Below are positions 42,426 to 51,730 of a stretch of 64,000 nucleotides of DNA, in pieces. The DNA comes from Martinezella tropici (GTDB lineage Bacteria > Pseudomonadota > Alphaproteobacteria > Rhizobiales > Rhizobiaceae). The stretch covers positions 661,963 to 725,962 of the forward strand of contig NZ_VNIP01000011.1 of the NCBI RefSeq assembly GCF_008370325.1, read 5' to 3'. The notes beneath the pieces are model-generated. The model was not told the origin of the DNA and made no database searches. It saw only the letters and a program-made list of their open reading frames with translations. The position numbers and the translations under genes are program-made. Position 1 is the first letter of the stretch. Each line of letters starts with the position of its first letter.

Positions 42426-43304
42426 ATGTCCAGCATCGATCAATCCGGCAGCTTTACCCTTGGGGACCGTAAGGTCAGACGGCTTGGCTACGGCGCCATG
42501 CAGCTTGCAGGTCCCGGCGTCTTCGGCCCGCCGAAGGACCATGACACCGCGCTCGCGGTTCTGCGCGAGGCCATCGCCTCCGGCGTCAACCATATCGATA
42601 CCAGCGATTTCTATGGCCCACATGTGACCAACCGGCTGATCCGGGAAGCACTCCATCCCTATCGCGACGATCTCGTCATCGTCACCAAGATCGGCGCGCG
42701 GCGCGGTGCGGATGCCTCCTGGCTGCCGGCTTTTTCCCGGGAAGAGCTGACACAGGCAGTGCATGACAATTTGCGTAACCTGGGACTGGATGTGCTCGAT
42801 GTCGTCAATATCCGCATCATGTTCGACGTGCATGGTCCGGCCGAAGGGTCGATCGAGGCGCCGCTAACCGCCCTTGCGGAGCTCAAGCGGCAGGGTCTGG
42901 TGCGTCACATCGGGCTCAGCAACGTCACGCGAAACCAGATCGCCGAAGGGCGAGGGATTACCGAGATCGTCTGCGTGCAGAACCTCTACAATCTGGCGCA
43001 GCGCACGGATGATGCATTGGTCGACGAACTGGAACGCGACGGCATCGCCTATGTGCCCTTCTTCCCGCTCGGTGGGTTCACACCGCTGCAATCTTCGGCG
43101 CTTTCCGATGTGGCCGCCCACCTGAACGCGACGCCGATGCAGGTGGCGCTCGCATGGCTCTTGCAGCGCGCACCGAACATGCTCCTTATTCCGGGCACAT
43201 CGTCGCTTGCGCACCTCAAGCAGAATATCGCGGCCGCCGAGCTGAAGCTGCCGGAAGATGCGATCGCCGAACTCGATCGCATTGCCGGCGCCGGCCACGT
43301 CTGA
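42426..43304 (+). CDS. Aldo/keto reductase family oxidoreductase
   Basis: 292-residue NADPH-dependent aldo/keto reductase resembling the YdbC subgroup. The catalytic region has HIDTSDFYGPHVTNRLI (Asp and Tyr near 58-63), VIVTKIGARRG (Lys) and VVNIRIMFDVHGP. The C-terminal LLQRAPNMLLIPGTSSL carries the cofactor-phosphate loop. AAAGGAGAT precedes the ATG at 42426. No regulatory partner next to it; it converges on the ABC-F gene, 9 bp apart. Confidence 0.9.
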   Translation: MSSIDQSGSFTLGDRKVRRLGYGAMQLAGPGVFGPPKDHDTALAVLREAIASGVNHIDTSDFYGPHVTNRLIREALHPYRDDLVIVTKIGARRGADASWLPAFSREELTQAVHDNLRNLGLDVLDVVNIRIMFDVHGPAEGSIEAPLTALAELKRQGLVRHIGLSNVTRNQIAEGRGITEIVCVQNLYNLAQRTDDALVDELERDGIAYVPFFPLGGFTPLQSSALSDVAAHLNATPMQVALAWLLQRAPNMLLIPGTSSLAHLKQNIAAAELKLPEDAIAELDRIAGAGHV

Positions 43305-43313
43305 CGCGTCCAC

Positions 43314-44912
43314 TCACCGATCCGAAACGGCTCGAGCAGGCAGCTCGAGCCGTCTCTCTATTCCGATGTTGTCGAGAAATACCTCATCGTGGCTGACGAC
43401 GAGAAGCGCGCCGTCATAGGCGCGCAGCCCGGCCTCGACCGCCGCGATGGAATCGATATCCAGATGGTTGGTGGGTTCGTCGAGAACAAGCAGCGAGGGC
43501 GGCACCGAGCCGCCGAGCACGCAGGCAAGCCCGGCGCGCAGAAGCTGGCCGCCACTGAGACTGGAAACGACCTGCAGCGCGGCATCGGCCCTGAACATGA
43601 AACGCGCCAGGGCGGCACGGCAAGCATTTTCGTCCGCATCCGGATTGACCCTGCGGAAATTGTCGCGGATCGACAGCGATGGGTCGAGAAGGCTCACTCG
43701 CTGGTCCAGCAGGGCGGACTGGACGACGCGCACCGTTCCGCTCCAGGGTTCCAGCGCACCTGATATCAACGCCAGCAGCGTCGTCTTGCCCGAGCCGTTT
43801 GGCCCGGTGACGGCAACGCGTTCCGGCCCGGTAATCACAAAATCGAAATCGCGCAGGATCGGCCGTTCAGGCTCGTAACCGGCGGTGACGCCCTCTATTC
43901 TGAGGACGATCCTGTTTGCCGGCAGTCCCGATGTCGGCAGCTTCACAGTCAGCGGCTGGAGGACCTCGATCTTTTCGCGGGCCGCGGCAGCATCCTGCAG
44001 AGCCTGGCCACGGCGTCGTTCGGCAAGCCGCGTGTTCTCGCCGCCCGTCATCTCGCTTCGCTCCTTCATTCCGCCGAGCAGGATGCGCGGAATACCGCCC
44101 TTGGCCGCCATCTTCCGCCCCGCTTTGTCCCGTCGAGCCTGTCGCTCGACGGCCGCCTGTGCGCTTCGTTCCACCTCGGCAACACGCTTCTCCGCCTCGG
44201 CGAAATCACGCTCGGCGGCGGAAAGCTCCAGCGCTTTGCGCTCGCGATACTGGCTCCAGTTGCCGCCATAGCGCGAGGCGCCGAGCGATGTCAGCTCGAC
44301 GATCGCATCCATGGTGTCGAGCAATTCGCGATCGTGACTGATGACGATCGCGCCGGCCTTCCAGCCTGAAAGCAGGTCGATCACCGCGGCGCGGCCGTCG
44401 CGATCCAGATTGTTGGTGGGTTCGTCGAGAATCAGGAAATCGGGATCGTCAACGATGAGAGCGGCAAGGCCGCAGCGCGTGCGCTGTCCACCAGATAGGG
44501 TCACCAGAGGCGTTTCCGGAGTGACGTCAAGCCCGACGCGGTCAAGTGCCGCGGCGATGCGCGCCTCGAGCGTCCAGTCAGCCGAGGTGAGCTCTTCATT
44601 CGTTGCTTCGCCGGCTTCCGCCCGCTTCAGGACGGCAAGGGCTTCGCTCGCATCGAAGAGATCGGCAACGGTTTCGTCCGCCTCCACCTGCACGCTCTGG
44701 CGCAGGATGCCCAATCGGCCATTGAAGGAGATGCTGCCGGATTGTGGCTGCAAGTCTCCGGCGACGAGCTTGATCAGCGTCGTCTTGCCGACGCCGTTGC
44801 GCCCGACAAGGCCGGTGCGTTCAGCACCGAAGCTGAGATCGAGATGGGAAAGGAGCGGCCGGCCGTCAGGCGTGGACCACGAAAGATTGGATAGAACGAT
44901 GGATATGGGCAT
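43314..44912 (-). CDS. ABC-F family ATPase
   Basis: Soluble tandem-ABC protein of 532 residues. Walker A motifs are GRNGVGKTT (near 37) and GPNGSGKTT (near 357). The signatures LSGGQRTRCG and LSGGQLLRAG and the Walker B motifs LDEPTNNLD and LDEPTNHLD are all intact. A charged, helical linker rich in Arg, Glu and Ala joins the domains. No transmembrane part, so it acts on ribosomes (translation factor or antibiotic target protection) rather than transport. The ATG at 44912 gives MPISIVLSNLSWS. Monocistronic. Confidence 0.93.
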   Translation of the reverse strand: MPISIVLSNLSWSTPDGRPLLSHLDLSFGAERTGLVGRNGVGKTTLIKLVAGDLQPQSGSISFNGRLGILRQSVQVEADETVADLFDASEALAVLKRAEAGEATNEELTSADWTLEARIAAALDRVGLDVTPETPLVTLSGGQRTRCGLAALIVDDPDFLILDEPTNNLDRDGRAAVIDLLSGWKAGAIVISHDRELLDTMDAIVELTSLGASRYGGNWSQYRERKALELSAAERDFAEAEKRVAEVERSAQAAVERQARRDKAGRKMAAKGGIPRILLGGMKERSEMTGGENTRLAERRRGQALQDAAAAREKIEVLQPLTVKLPTSGLPANRIVLRIEGVTAGYEPERPILRDFDFVITGPERVAVTGPNGSGKTTLLALISGALEPWSGTVRVVQSALLDQRVSLLDPSLSIRDNFRRVNPDADENACRAALARFMFRADAALQVVSSLSGGQLLRAGLACVLGGSVPPSLLVLDEPTNHLDIDSIAAVEAGLRAYDGALLVVSHDEVFLDNIGIERRLELPARAVSDR

Positions 44913-45062
44913 GAACAAGAATTTCCCCGGTGGCAAGGCTGAACGGCATTGCGGTCGAGGTGGAATCCATTGCTGCACACATCCTGTTGGTATTGCGGAT
45001 GCCCATAAACTAGGCGACCCGTGGCTTCAGTTCAAGTCCGGCGCGCAAAGTCAGGAGCAAGT

Positions 45063-45641
45063 TCAACCCTTGGCGTCGATGGCATCGAGGAAATCGATGA
45101 CCCGTTTCCAGGTGAGATCTGCTGCCTTGGCATCGTAATCGGGCAGGCTGGCATCGGTGTAGAGGTGGCCGCCGCCGGGATATCGGAAAATCTCCGCGGC
45201 GGTTCCGGACCGCTCGACGGCCTGCCGCCAGGCTGCGACTTCTTCCGCCGGTTCGAACGGGTCCGGATCGGCCAGATGCAACTGCAACGGCAGACCCTTG
45301 CGGGCACTGTCGGCGATGGAGGCAATGCCATGCAGGAAAAGGATGCCGGCGGTCTTCTCGCGCTTTGGCCAGAGGCTTGCCGCGACGGCAACGCCCATGG
45401 AGAAGCCTGCAAGCACGGTCGAGGCGGGCAGACCTGCCAGTGCCCATTCCGCGCGCTCGCAAATCGTCGGCCAGCCGATCTCGTCCTTGAATTCGAACCC
45501 TTCTTCGATGGATCGCGCGATCAGCCCGTCATAGAGATCCGGCGCGAAAGCCTTGTGCCCGGCTGCCTGTGCCCGTTCGACCGCTTCATGCTCGAGCGAG
45601 CGCAGGCCGTAGACGGAATGGAAGAAGATCACCGTTGCCAT
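45063..45641 (-). CDS. Dienelactone hydrolase family protein
   Basis: 192-residue alpha/beta hydrolase of the dienelactone-hydrolase type. The nucleophile elbow is usually GFCxGG; here it is GFSMG (near residue 80), so Ser replaces Cys. The acid (EIFRYPGGGH, DASLPDYD) and His positions match the fold. Substrate unknown. The start follows AGGAAA; the second of two adjacent ATGs (45641) has better spacing. It is transcribed away from the ABC-F gene. The spacer to DUF1127 contains that gene's terminator. Confidence 0.82.
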   Translation of the reverse strand: MATVIFFHSVYGLRSLEHEAVERAQAAGHKAFAPDLYDGLIARSIEEGFEFKDEIGWPTICERAEWALAGLPASTVLAGFSMGVAVAASLWPKREKTAGILFLHGIASIADSARKGLPLQLHLADPDPFEPAEEVAAWRQAVERSGTAAEIFRYPGGGHLYTDASLPDYDAKAADLTWKRVIDFLDAIDAKG

Positions 45642-45742
45642 CATCGCTTTCCTGCTGTTCGGATCAGGTCGTTAGATAAGACAGTTGCTGCCGGAGGCAA
45701 CTTGCCCGCGCATGATCTATGGCGAAAACCGGTCTCCAGAAA

Positions 45743-45780
45743 GAAAAAACCCGGTGTTGGCCCTTGGGCCGAACACCGGG
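45743..45780 (-). terminator. Rho-independent terminator of the DUF1127 gene
   Basis: On the minus strand the arms CCCGGTGTTCGGCCC and GGGCCAACACCGGG pair (one bulged base) and are followed by TTTTTTC. It lies 52 bp past the DUF1127 stop and before the dienelactone hydrolase start. Confidence 0.88.
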
Positions 45781-45831
45781 AAAGAAGCAGGGCTTATTGG
45801 CTATCACCCTGCGGGGAAACTGTTGCCACCA

Positions 45832-46131
45832 TCAGCCTCTAAAGCTGCTGAAGGCGGAGGGGCGCGTGCAACGACGCGCGGAATTGGTCAGATGGCCGGA
45901 CGGGTCCCCGAAGAAGGTCGAGGTAGTCAGCGCGGCATTCAAATCTTGCCTGGTGAGGCCGATATCGCACAACTGACTGTCGTTCAGCTCATTCAGATAT
46001 TCGATTTCCTTACGATTTCGGATTGCGCGCCAGATCGATGCGACGTTGCCCAAAGCAAGCATCATGCGCGCCGTCAGCGACAGCGATGGCGTTGCAGGGC
46101 CGAGGTCAAGGGTCCGATCTATCGTGCGCAT
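45832..46131 (-). CDS. DUF1127 small protein
   Basis: 99 residues. The DUF1127 core (ASIWRAIRNRKEIEYLNELN, then DIGLTRQDL) lies at about 31-64, the Arg-rich short domain found in alphaproteobacterial small stress-associated proteins. It is preceded by a 30-residue hydrophobic-polar head and followed by a Ser/Thr-rich tail, longer than the typical 45-75 residue members. AAGGAA precedes the ATG. Members affect RNA turnover and phosphate or stress responses in Agrobacterium. A strong terminator follows, and a LysR gene diverges 200 bp upstream. Confidence 0.85.
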   Translation of the reverse strand: MRTIDRTLDLGPATPSLSLTARMMLALGNVASIWRAIRNRKEIEYLNELNDSQLCDIGLTRQDLNAALTTSTFFGDPSGHLTNSARRCTRPSAFSSFRG

Positions 46132-46331
46132 TTCCGTATTCCTTTCCTTGAGGCACACGCGAGCCAGGCCCCTTTCCCATGAACCGGAAAAGGGGCGTAG
46201 GCCGGGAGGAGTTCGATAAGAATTCTGTTCGATTGGTATGCTGAATTGCATTAGGAAGATGCCAAAGCCCTATTGATCAGTCCAACGAATGTTTCTAATG
46301 ATAACTATCAAACTCTTTTATAGGTGAACCC

Positions 46332-47285
46332 ATGTCCGCGCCGCTTGATATCGATCAGTTGCAGACCTTCATCGCAATCGTGGATTCCGGCAGCTTCACC
46401 AAGGCGGCCGACCGGGTATTCAAGACGCAATCGGCCGTTTCCATGCAGATGCGCCGGCTGGAAGAGCGCGTCGGCAAACAGCTCTTCATCAAGGACGGTC
46501 GCGGCAACCGTCTGACGGCCGAGGGCGAAAAGCTGCTGAACTATGCCCGCCGCATCATCCGCCTGAACAACGAGGCGATGGCAGCTTTCGACGACAATCG
46601 GCTTGAAGGCACGCTGCGTATCGGCACGCCGGACGATTACGCCGACCGCTATATGCCGGAGATCATCGGCCGCTTCGCCAAGACGCATCCGAATGTCGAG
46701 CTCTATATCGTCTGCGAGCCTTCGGTCGATCTGGCCGAGCGCATGCATCGTGGTGAACTCGATATAGCGCTGGTCACCCATAATCCGCGTGAGCGCATGT
46801 CGGATGTGGTGCGGACGGAGCCGCTCTGCTGGGTCGGCTCGGCCAATCATCCGCTGCGTGACGACGCGCCCATTCCGCTTGCCGTCGGGCGGCGCGACTG
46901 CCAGTGGCGCCAGCTTGCCTGTTCGGCTCTCGATGCCGGCGGCCGCGACTATCAGATCCTGTTCACCAGCTGGTCCTGTACCGTCGTAGCCGCCGCCGTG
47001 CTTGCCGGCATGGCGGTTTCGGTCATGCCGGAATCGGCGCTCAGGACCGGCATGAAGGTGCTGACCCAGGCTGACGGCTTCCCGCCGTTACCGCCAGTGC
47101 AGATCGGCATCATGAAACGGCCTGGACTTTCCGTTTCATTGATGAACGCGATTACCGCCCATATCTCGGCCTGCCTGGACAATATCACCCCGGCTGCGGT
47201 CGACGATGACCTCGATGGCGAGGTGAAGACCTATACGCGCTTCTATCCACGGCTGCGCGCCGGGCACATTCTGCCGGGCTGGTGA
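46332..47285 (+). CDS. LysR family regulator, LrhA/LsrB-like
   Basis: 317 residues. The N-terminal DIDQLQTFIAIVDSGSFTKA and KTQSAVSMQMRRLEERVGKQ are strongly similar in memory to the LrhA/LsrB/VtlR group, including the GRGNRLTAEGEKLLNYAR linker. Four cysteines are present (at least two in the effector domain); LsrB is redox-sensitive through Cys residues. Since VtlR of Brucella activates DUF1127 genes and a DUF1127 gene lies divergently here, a similar link is a reasonable inference. Rhizobial LsrB itself is, as I recall, next to trxB, so this is probably a paralogue. Confidence 0.85.
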   Translation: MSAPLDIDQLQTFIAIVDSGSFTKAADRVFKTQSAVSMQMRRLEERVGKQLFIKDGRGNRLTAEGEKLLNYARRIIRLNNEAMAAFDDNRLEGTLRIGTPDDYADRYMPEIIGRFAKTHPNVELYIVCEPSVDLAERMHRGELDIALVTHNPRERMSDVVRTEPLCWVGSANHPLRDDAPIPLAVGRRDCQWRQLACSALDAGGRDYQILFTSWSCTVVAAAVLAGMAVSVMPESALRTGMKVLTQADGFPPLPPVQIGIMKRPGLSVSLMNAITAHISACLDNITPAAVDDDLDGEVKTYTRFYPRLRAGHILPGW

Positions 47286-47319
47286 CCTCGGGGGTCACCA
47301 GCCAATCACTTCGGTCGAA

Positions 47320-47952
47320 TTAGTTTTCCGGCTCCGCCAGCAAGGTTGTGCGGATCACCTGTTTCCATTCGTGCAGCATGCGCAGGGCCATCTCATCGTC
47401 GCTCATGATGGCAAAGCGGACGGATGCGCCGATCAGATGGCTGAAGAGCTGGGTGCGCGCCGCCAGGTCGATGCGGCTTTCGGCCGGCAGGAAAGGCCGG
47501 ATACTCCCCAGGAAAATTTCGGCGACGCGATTGCTGTGCGCGATGTTGAGCTTCAGGATATCCCTGTCGATATCCGTGCCGAGCCAGACGCCGAGATAGG
47601 CAGGATCGCTGCGGAACTCGTGGTAGTACCAATCGATCATGCCGCAGACCAAGTCGATGGCATGATCCAGCGATGTTACGGTCGCAAAAGCTTCCCCAAC
47701 CTTCTGCTGGATGAGACGGGAGTGCCGGTCAAGCAGGGCTCCGACGATTGCGGCCTTGTCCGGAAAATATTGATAGACGGAGCCGATTGGAATCCCCGCG
47801 ACCGCGGCGAGTTCCGTCATCTTCATCGCACTGACGCCCTTTTCGGCGATCAGCCTGGCTGCGACCGACAGAATGACGTCGACGCGTTGAATGCTTCGCT
47901 CCTGCTGCGGCCTTTTGCGGAACGTGACGCGGTCAGGCCTATCCGGATTCAT
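47320..47952 (-). CDS. TetR family transcriptional regulator
   Basis: 210 residues. The N-terminal helix-turn-helix is canonical: ILSVAARLIAEKGVSAMKMT, ELAAVAGIPIGSVYQYFPDK at about 28-66. The remainder is a helical ligand domain (LVCGMIDWYYHEFRSDPAYLG), resembling the regulators with a TetR_C-type domain. It converges with the LysR gene (34 bp apart) and lies in tandem with, but 206 bp downstream of, a dienelactone hydrolase gene. Target unknown. Confidence 0.9.
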   Translation of the reverse strand: MNPDRPDRVTFRKRPQQERSIQRVDVILSVAARLIAEKGVSAMKMTELAAVAGIPIGSVYQYFPDKAAIVGALLDRHSRLIQQKVGEAFATVTSLDHAIDLVCGMIDWYYHEFRSDPAYLGVWLGTDIDRDILKLNIAHSNRVAEIFLGSIRPFLPAESRIDLAARTQLFSHLIGASVRFAIMSDDEMALRMLHEWKQVIRTTLLAEPEN

Positions 47953-48158
47953 TCTTTCCCCGTTTCATTTTCATACTGAACGACGCTGGACACAGAAGAC
48001 GCTATGACACCAGACGCGTTCAATGCGCGTAAACGGGAAAAGTCCAATTTTAATCATCACTTAGGCGCCATTGCCATTATGAAAATCGACGCCGGAACAT
48101 GGTTTCGACCTCGGTAATCAGCGGATGGCTGGCAAGCCGCAATTAACGACTTGCGTCG

Positions 48159-49040
48159 TTACGATACATATTTCTTTAGAAACTCGACCGTCCTGCCCCA
48201 GGCGAGATCGGCGGCCTTCTTGTCGTAACGGGCAGCGGAAGTGTCATTGTTGAAAGCATGGTTGACGCCGTCATAGACGAAGATCTCGAAGGTCTTGCCG
48301 CCCGCCTGCAGCTCCTTGCGATAGGCGTCGATGCCGGCATTGATGCGATCGTCGAGGCCGGCATAATGTAAGAGCAGAGCGGCCTTGATATTGGGCACAT
48401 CGCTCGCCTGCGGCTGTGCGCCGTAATAGGCGACGCCTGCCTTCAGCTCCGGCGAGATCGTCGCGAAGCGATTGACGAGACCACCGCCCCAGCAGAAGCC
48501 GACCGCGCCGACCTTGCCATTGGCGCCATCGGCCTTGGCAAGATAGGCCAGACTCGCTTCGGCATTGGCGGCCGTCAGCGTTAGGTCGAGATTAGTGAAC
48601 ATGTCGCGCGCCTTGTCTTCATCCTCCGGCGTGCCGCCAAGCGGAGAGAGGAAATCCGGCGCCAGTACCACAAAACCTTCGAGCGCCATGCGGCGGGCTA
48701 CATCGCGGATATGCGGATTGAGGCCGCGGTTCTCATGGATGACGATGACGCCACCGAGCTTGCCGGCCGCATCTTTCGGCCGGGCGAGATAACCCTTCAT
48801 CTCACCCTTGCTGCCGGCAAAAGTCACATCCTTTGCCTCCAGCCTGCCGTCATTGGCGGCAATGACCTCGGCGCTCGCCTTGTTGGAGGCAAGCAGCGGC
48901 ACAATCGCAGCGGCCGCCCCGGCAGAGCCTGCAAGCTTGGTCAGCTTTTCCATGAAACCCCGACGGTCGAGCGTCAGATGCGTATATTCGTCATAGGCAT
49001 TGATCATCGCCTGCGTCACAACGGGCTTTTCCGCGCTCAT
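48159..49040 (-). CDS. Dienelactone hydrolase, probably Tat-exported
   Basis: 293 residues. A twin-arginine-like signal (LDRRGFMEKLTKLAG, then a hydrophobic run to ASNKASA) at about 27-62 is preceded by an unusual 25-residue polar head. The catalytic domain is alpha/beta dienelactone hydrolase: VIVIHENRGLNPHIRDVARR, nucleophile GFCWGGG with Cys (near residue 180), and the catalytic NHAFNN His near the C-terminus. Periplasmic location is inferred from the signal. The ATG at 49040 is chosen over an earlier in-frame start lacking a good ribosome site. Function in vivo unknown. Confidence 0.88.
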   Translation of the reverse strand: MSAEKPVVTQAMINAYDEYTHLTLDRRGFMEKLTKLAGSAGAAAAIVPLLASNKASAEVIAANDGRLEAKDVTFAGSKGEMKGYLARPKDAAGKLGGVIVIHENRGLNPHIRDVARRMALEGFVVLAPDFLSPLGGTPEDEDKARDMFTNLDLTLTAANAEASLAYLAKADGANGKVGAVGFCWGGGLVNRFATISPELKAGVAYYGAQPQASDVPNIKAALLLHYAGLDDRINAGIDAYRKELQAGGKTFEIFVYDGVNHAFNNDTSAARYDKKAADLAWGRTVEFLKKYVS

Positions 49041-49185
49041 GGTCCTGTTCTCCCATTTTTCCCCGGCAGCCGGCACAAAGCGGCCGTCACCCGTTGACAA
49101 GATAGGTCAGCGGGTGGAGGCACGACGGAAAAGGTAAAACACAAATGCGTTACCGCAAGTTGTTATCGCGATAACATGCGCGGCG

Positions 49186-49608
49186 TCAGGAGAGGGCAAG
49201 CCAGATGCCGAGCCACACCCACATGCCGGCAAGCGCCACAAAGCCGAGAGCAAAGAGCGGGCTGCGATAGCGCATGTCGTTGCTGGTCACATGCACGAAA
49301 GCGTGCGCGTAGCGCGTGACGATGAAGATCCAGGCGAGGATCACGGCCGGTAGATTATCGGCCTGAGTGGTGTAAAGCACGATGCAGCAGGCGTGGAAGA
49401 GCAAGGGAAGCTCGAACTGATTGGCGAGGCTGTTTCGCACGACCAGGCTTTCGGCCGGCTCGTCGGTGGCGTGGTTCTCGCGAAATTGCGAAGACTGGAT
49501 GCGGCCGGCCTTCACGAGTACGCGGCGGCGCCATCCCAGGAGCGCATAGAGAATGAAGACAAGCACCGCATGCGCCACCATGGGCCAAAACATTTCATAG
49601 CCGGTCAC
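49186..49608 (-). CDS. MAPEG family membrane protein
   Basis: 140 residues, four predicted TM helices, matching the MAPEG family of membrane-associated eicosanoid/glutathione proteins. The signature ENHATDEPAESLVVRNSLANQFELP (broken here only for length) lies at about 44-68 and contains the Asn/Gln/Glu positions of the family, and RYAHAFVHVTSNDMRYR is the conserved fourth-helix entry. Bacterial members are mostly of unknown substrate. It lies in tandem downstream of a four-helix unknown, 43 bp away, and may be cotranscribed with it. Confidence 0.85.
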   Translation of the reverse strand: MTGYEMFWPMVAHAVLVFILYALLGWRRRVLVKAGRIQSSQFRENHATDEPAESLVVRNSLANQFELPLLFHACCIVLYTTQADNLPAVILAWIFIVTRYAHAFVHVTSNDMRYRSPLFALGFVALAGMWVWLGIWLALS

Positions 49609-49651
49609 GCCGCCAACTCCTTTGGAATTTCCGAAAGCCGATAGGGGTCAA

Positions 49652-50242
49652 TCAGGACGGCCGCGCGCCGTCGCGCGACAGGTAGCGAAAAATCGCGAAA
49701 CGGGCCAGTAGAATAACCGTCACCACCAGCGTCAGGAATTTCAGCCTGACGATAACAGGCAGTACGCTTGCAAGAAGCGTCACGGTCGCATCCGATGGCA
49801 TTGCCGGGGGATAAAGTAGGAGGCCGGCGATATTCTCGGCATAATCGACAACAGTATAAAAGACCGGCAGACAGAAAATGACAGTGGTCCCGCCTGGCGG
49901 GACCGGCCGGCCGAAGAAGAAACCGCCGGGGCCGATCAGCCGCAGCAGGCAGAACAAGAGGCCGCCCAGCACCAGTGGAAAGATAAGCTCCGGCCCGAGA
50001 TACATGGAATGCAGGATGGCAGCCGGATCGGGATGATCCTTGAGGTAGCCCAGCATGGCGATGACGTCGTCGCGCTCATAGCCGCCGATGCGTGCATCGA
50101 GCATCTGCTGGCCGGCTGCGGCATCGCTGAATGCTCTGACGAAGCCGGCATAAATCCAGGCGAAGAGTGCCAGCGAAAGAGCCGCGAGGATCGCCGCCAG
50201 GCCCTGTAAGGACCTAGCGTTATCCTGAGCGTGATCCGCCAT
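49652..50242 (-). CDS. Hypothetical membrane protein
   Basis: 196 residues with four to five hydrophobic segments (about 14-34, 78-100, 118-138, 152-180), a soluble stretch at 36-72 and a basic C-terminus. No recognised family. It starts 3 bp after the guaB stop codon on the same strand, so it is probably translated from the guaB transcript. The ATG at 50242 is used; the codon before it is a TTG in frame. Its coupling to IMP dehydrogenase is positional only. Confidence 0.7.
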   Translation of the reverse strand: MADHAQDNARSLQGLAAILAALSLALFAWIYAGFVRAFSDAAAGQQMLDARIGGYERDDVIAMLGYLKDHPDPAAILHSMYLGPELIFPLVLGGLLFCLLRLIGPGGFFFGRPVPPGGTTVIFCLPVFYTVVDYAENIAGLLLYPPAMPSDATVTLLASVLPVIVRLKFLTLVVTVILLARFAIFRYLSRDGARPS

Positions 50243-50245
50243 CAA

Positions 50246-51730
50246 TCAGCCGCCTGCGCCTGGATAGTTCGGGCTTTCGCGGGTGATCGTGACGTCATGG
50301 GCATGGCTTTCGCGCAGGCCCGCGCCGGAGATGCGCACGAAGGTGGCGCGCTCCTGAAAATCCTTGAGATCGGCACCGCCGACATAACCCATGGCAGCCT
50401 TGAGGCCGCCCGCGAGTTGATGCAGAACGCCCGCTACAGGGCCCTTATAGGGAACCTGGCCTTCGATGCCTTCCGGAACGAGCTTCAGCGTGTCGCGAAC
50501 CTCGGCCTGGAAGTAGCGGTCGGCGGAGCCGCGCGCCATTGCGCCGACGGAGCCCATGCCGCGATAGGCCTTGAAGGAGCGGCCCTGATACAGATAGACC
50601 TCACCCGGGCTTTCATCCGTGCCGGCAAGCAGCGAGCCGATCATGGCGGCGGAGGCGCCGGCGGCGATCGCCTTTGCCAGGTCGCCGGAGAACTTGATGC
50701 CGCCATCGGCGATCACAGGGATGTTCTGGTCCTGCGCCGCCTGCACCGCCGACATGATGGCGGCAAGCTGCGGTACGCCGACGCCGGCGACGATACGGGT
50801 CGTGCAGATGGAACCGGGACCGATACCAACCTTGACGGCGTCAGCGCCGGCATCGATCAGCGCCCGCGTACCGTCATAGGTGGCGACGTTGCCGGCCATG
50901 ATGCGGACGGAGTTGGACAGCTTCTTGACGCGGGTAACGGCATCGAGAACGCGCTGCGAGTGACCATGGGCGGTGTCGACGACCAGGAGGTCGACGCCGG
51001 CCTCGATCAGGCGCTCGGCGCGCTCGAAACCGTCATCGCCGACGCTGATGGCCGCAGCGGCGCGCAGGCGGCCCTGCGCATCCTTCGAAGCGTTCGGGTT
51101 GAGCTGCGACTTTTCGATGTCCTTGACGGTGATCAAACCGACCAGACGGCTATCGCCGTCGACGACGAGCAGCTTTTCGATGCGATGCGTGTGCAGCAGG
51201 CGCTTGGCTTCCTGCTGCTGCACGCTGTCCGTGACCGTGACGAGATTTTCGCGGGTCATCAGCTCATAGATCTTCTGCTCGGGATCGGAGGCGAAGCGGA
51301 CGTCGCGGTTGGTGAGGATGCCGACGAGGCGATGCGACTTTTCGACGACCGGGATGCCGGAAATGCCGTGCGCCTTCATCAGGCTGAGCGCTTCGGCAAG
51401 CGTAGCGTCCGGGCCGATGGTGACCGGATTGACGACCATGCCGCTTTCGAACTTCTTGACCTGGCGGACCTCTTCGGCCTGCTGCACAGGGGTCAGATTG
51501 CGGTGGATAACGCCCATGCCGCCCGCCTGAGCCATGGCGATCGCAAGGCGGCTTTCCGTCACCGTGTCCATGGCGGCGGAGAGGATCGGCAGGTTGAGCT
51601 CGATATCCTGGGCGATGCGGGTGGCGATATTCGTCTGGCCGGGCATGACCTCGGAGTGTCCCGGCTGCAGGAGCACGTCGTCGAATGTCAGAGCATCCAA
51701 CCCGGTTGACGTTTCAATAATGCGTGCCAT
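50246..51730 (-). CDS. guaB: IMP dehydrogenase
   Basis: Rate-limiting enzyme of GTP synthesis (IMP to XMP, NAD-dependent), 494 residues. The barrel begins with LTFDDVLLQPGHSEVMPG. Two CBS domains are inserted near 100-215. The catalytic loop has GPGSICTTRIVAGVGVPQ with the nucleophilic Cys near residue 303, and the flap carries YRGMGSVGAM. The ATG at 51730 has AAGGAA 6 nt upstream; an in-frame TTG 6 bp earlier overlaps that site. A membrane protein gene follows 3 bp behind. Confidence 0.97.
   Translation of the reverse strand: MARIIETSTGLDALTFDDVLLQPGHSEVMPGQTNIATRIAQDIELNLPILSAAMDTVTESRLAIAMAQAGGMGVIHRNLTPVQQAEEVRQVKKFESGMVVNPVTIGPDATLAEALSLMKAHGISGIPVVEKSHRLVGILTNRDVRFASDPEQKIYELMTRENLVTVTDSVQQQEAKRLLHTHRIEKLLVVDGDSRLVGLITVKDIEKSQLNPNASKDAQGRLRAAAAISVGDDGFERAERLIEAGVDLLVVDTAHGHSQRVLDAVTRVKKLSNSVRIMAGNVATYDGTRALIDAGADAVKVGIGPGSICTTRIVAGVGVPQLAAIMSAVQAAQDQNIPVIADGGIKFSGDLAKAIAAGASAAMIGSLLAGTDESPGEVYLYQGRSFKAYRGMGSVGAMARGSADRYFQAEVRDTLKLVPEGIEGQVPYKGPVAGVLHQLAGGLKAAMGYVGGADLKDFQERATFVRISGAGLRESHAHDVTITRESPNYPGAGG

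Noticed and set aside
50231..51709. 492-codon plus-strand frame opposite guaB
   Set aside because: Shadow of the conserved guaB gene. Similar shadows oppose glcF, glcD, mctP and the phosphate transporter.
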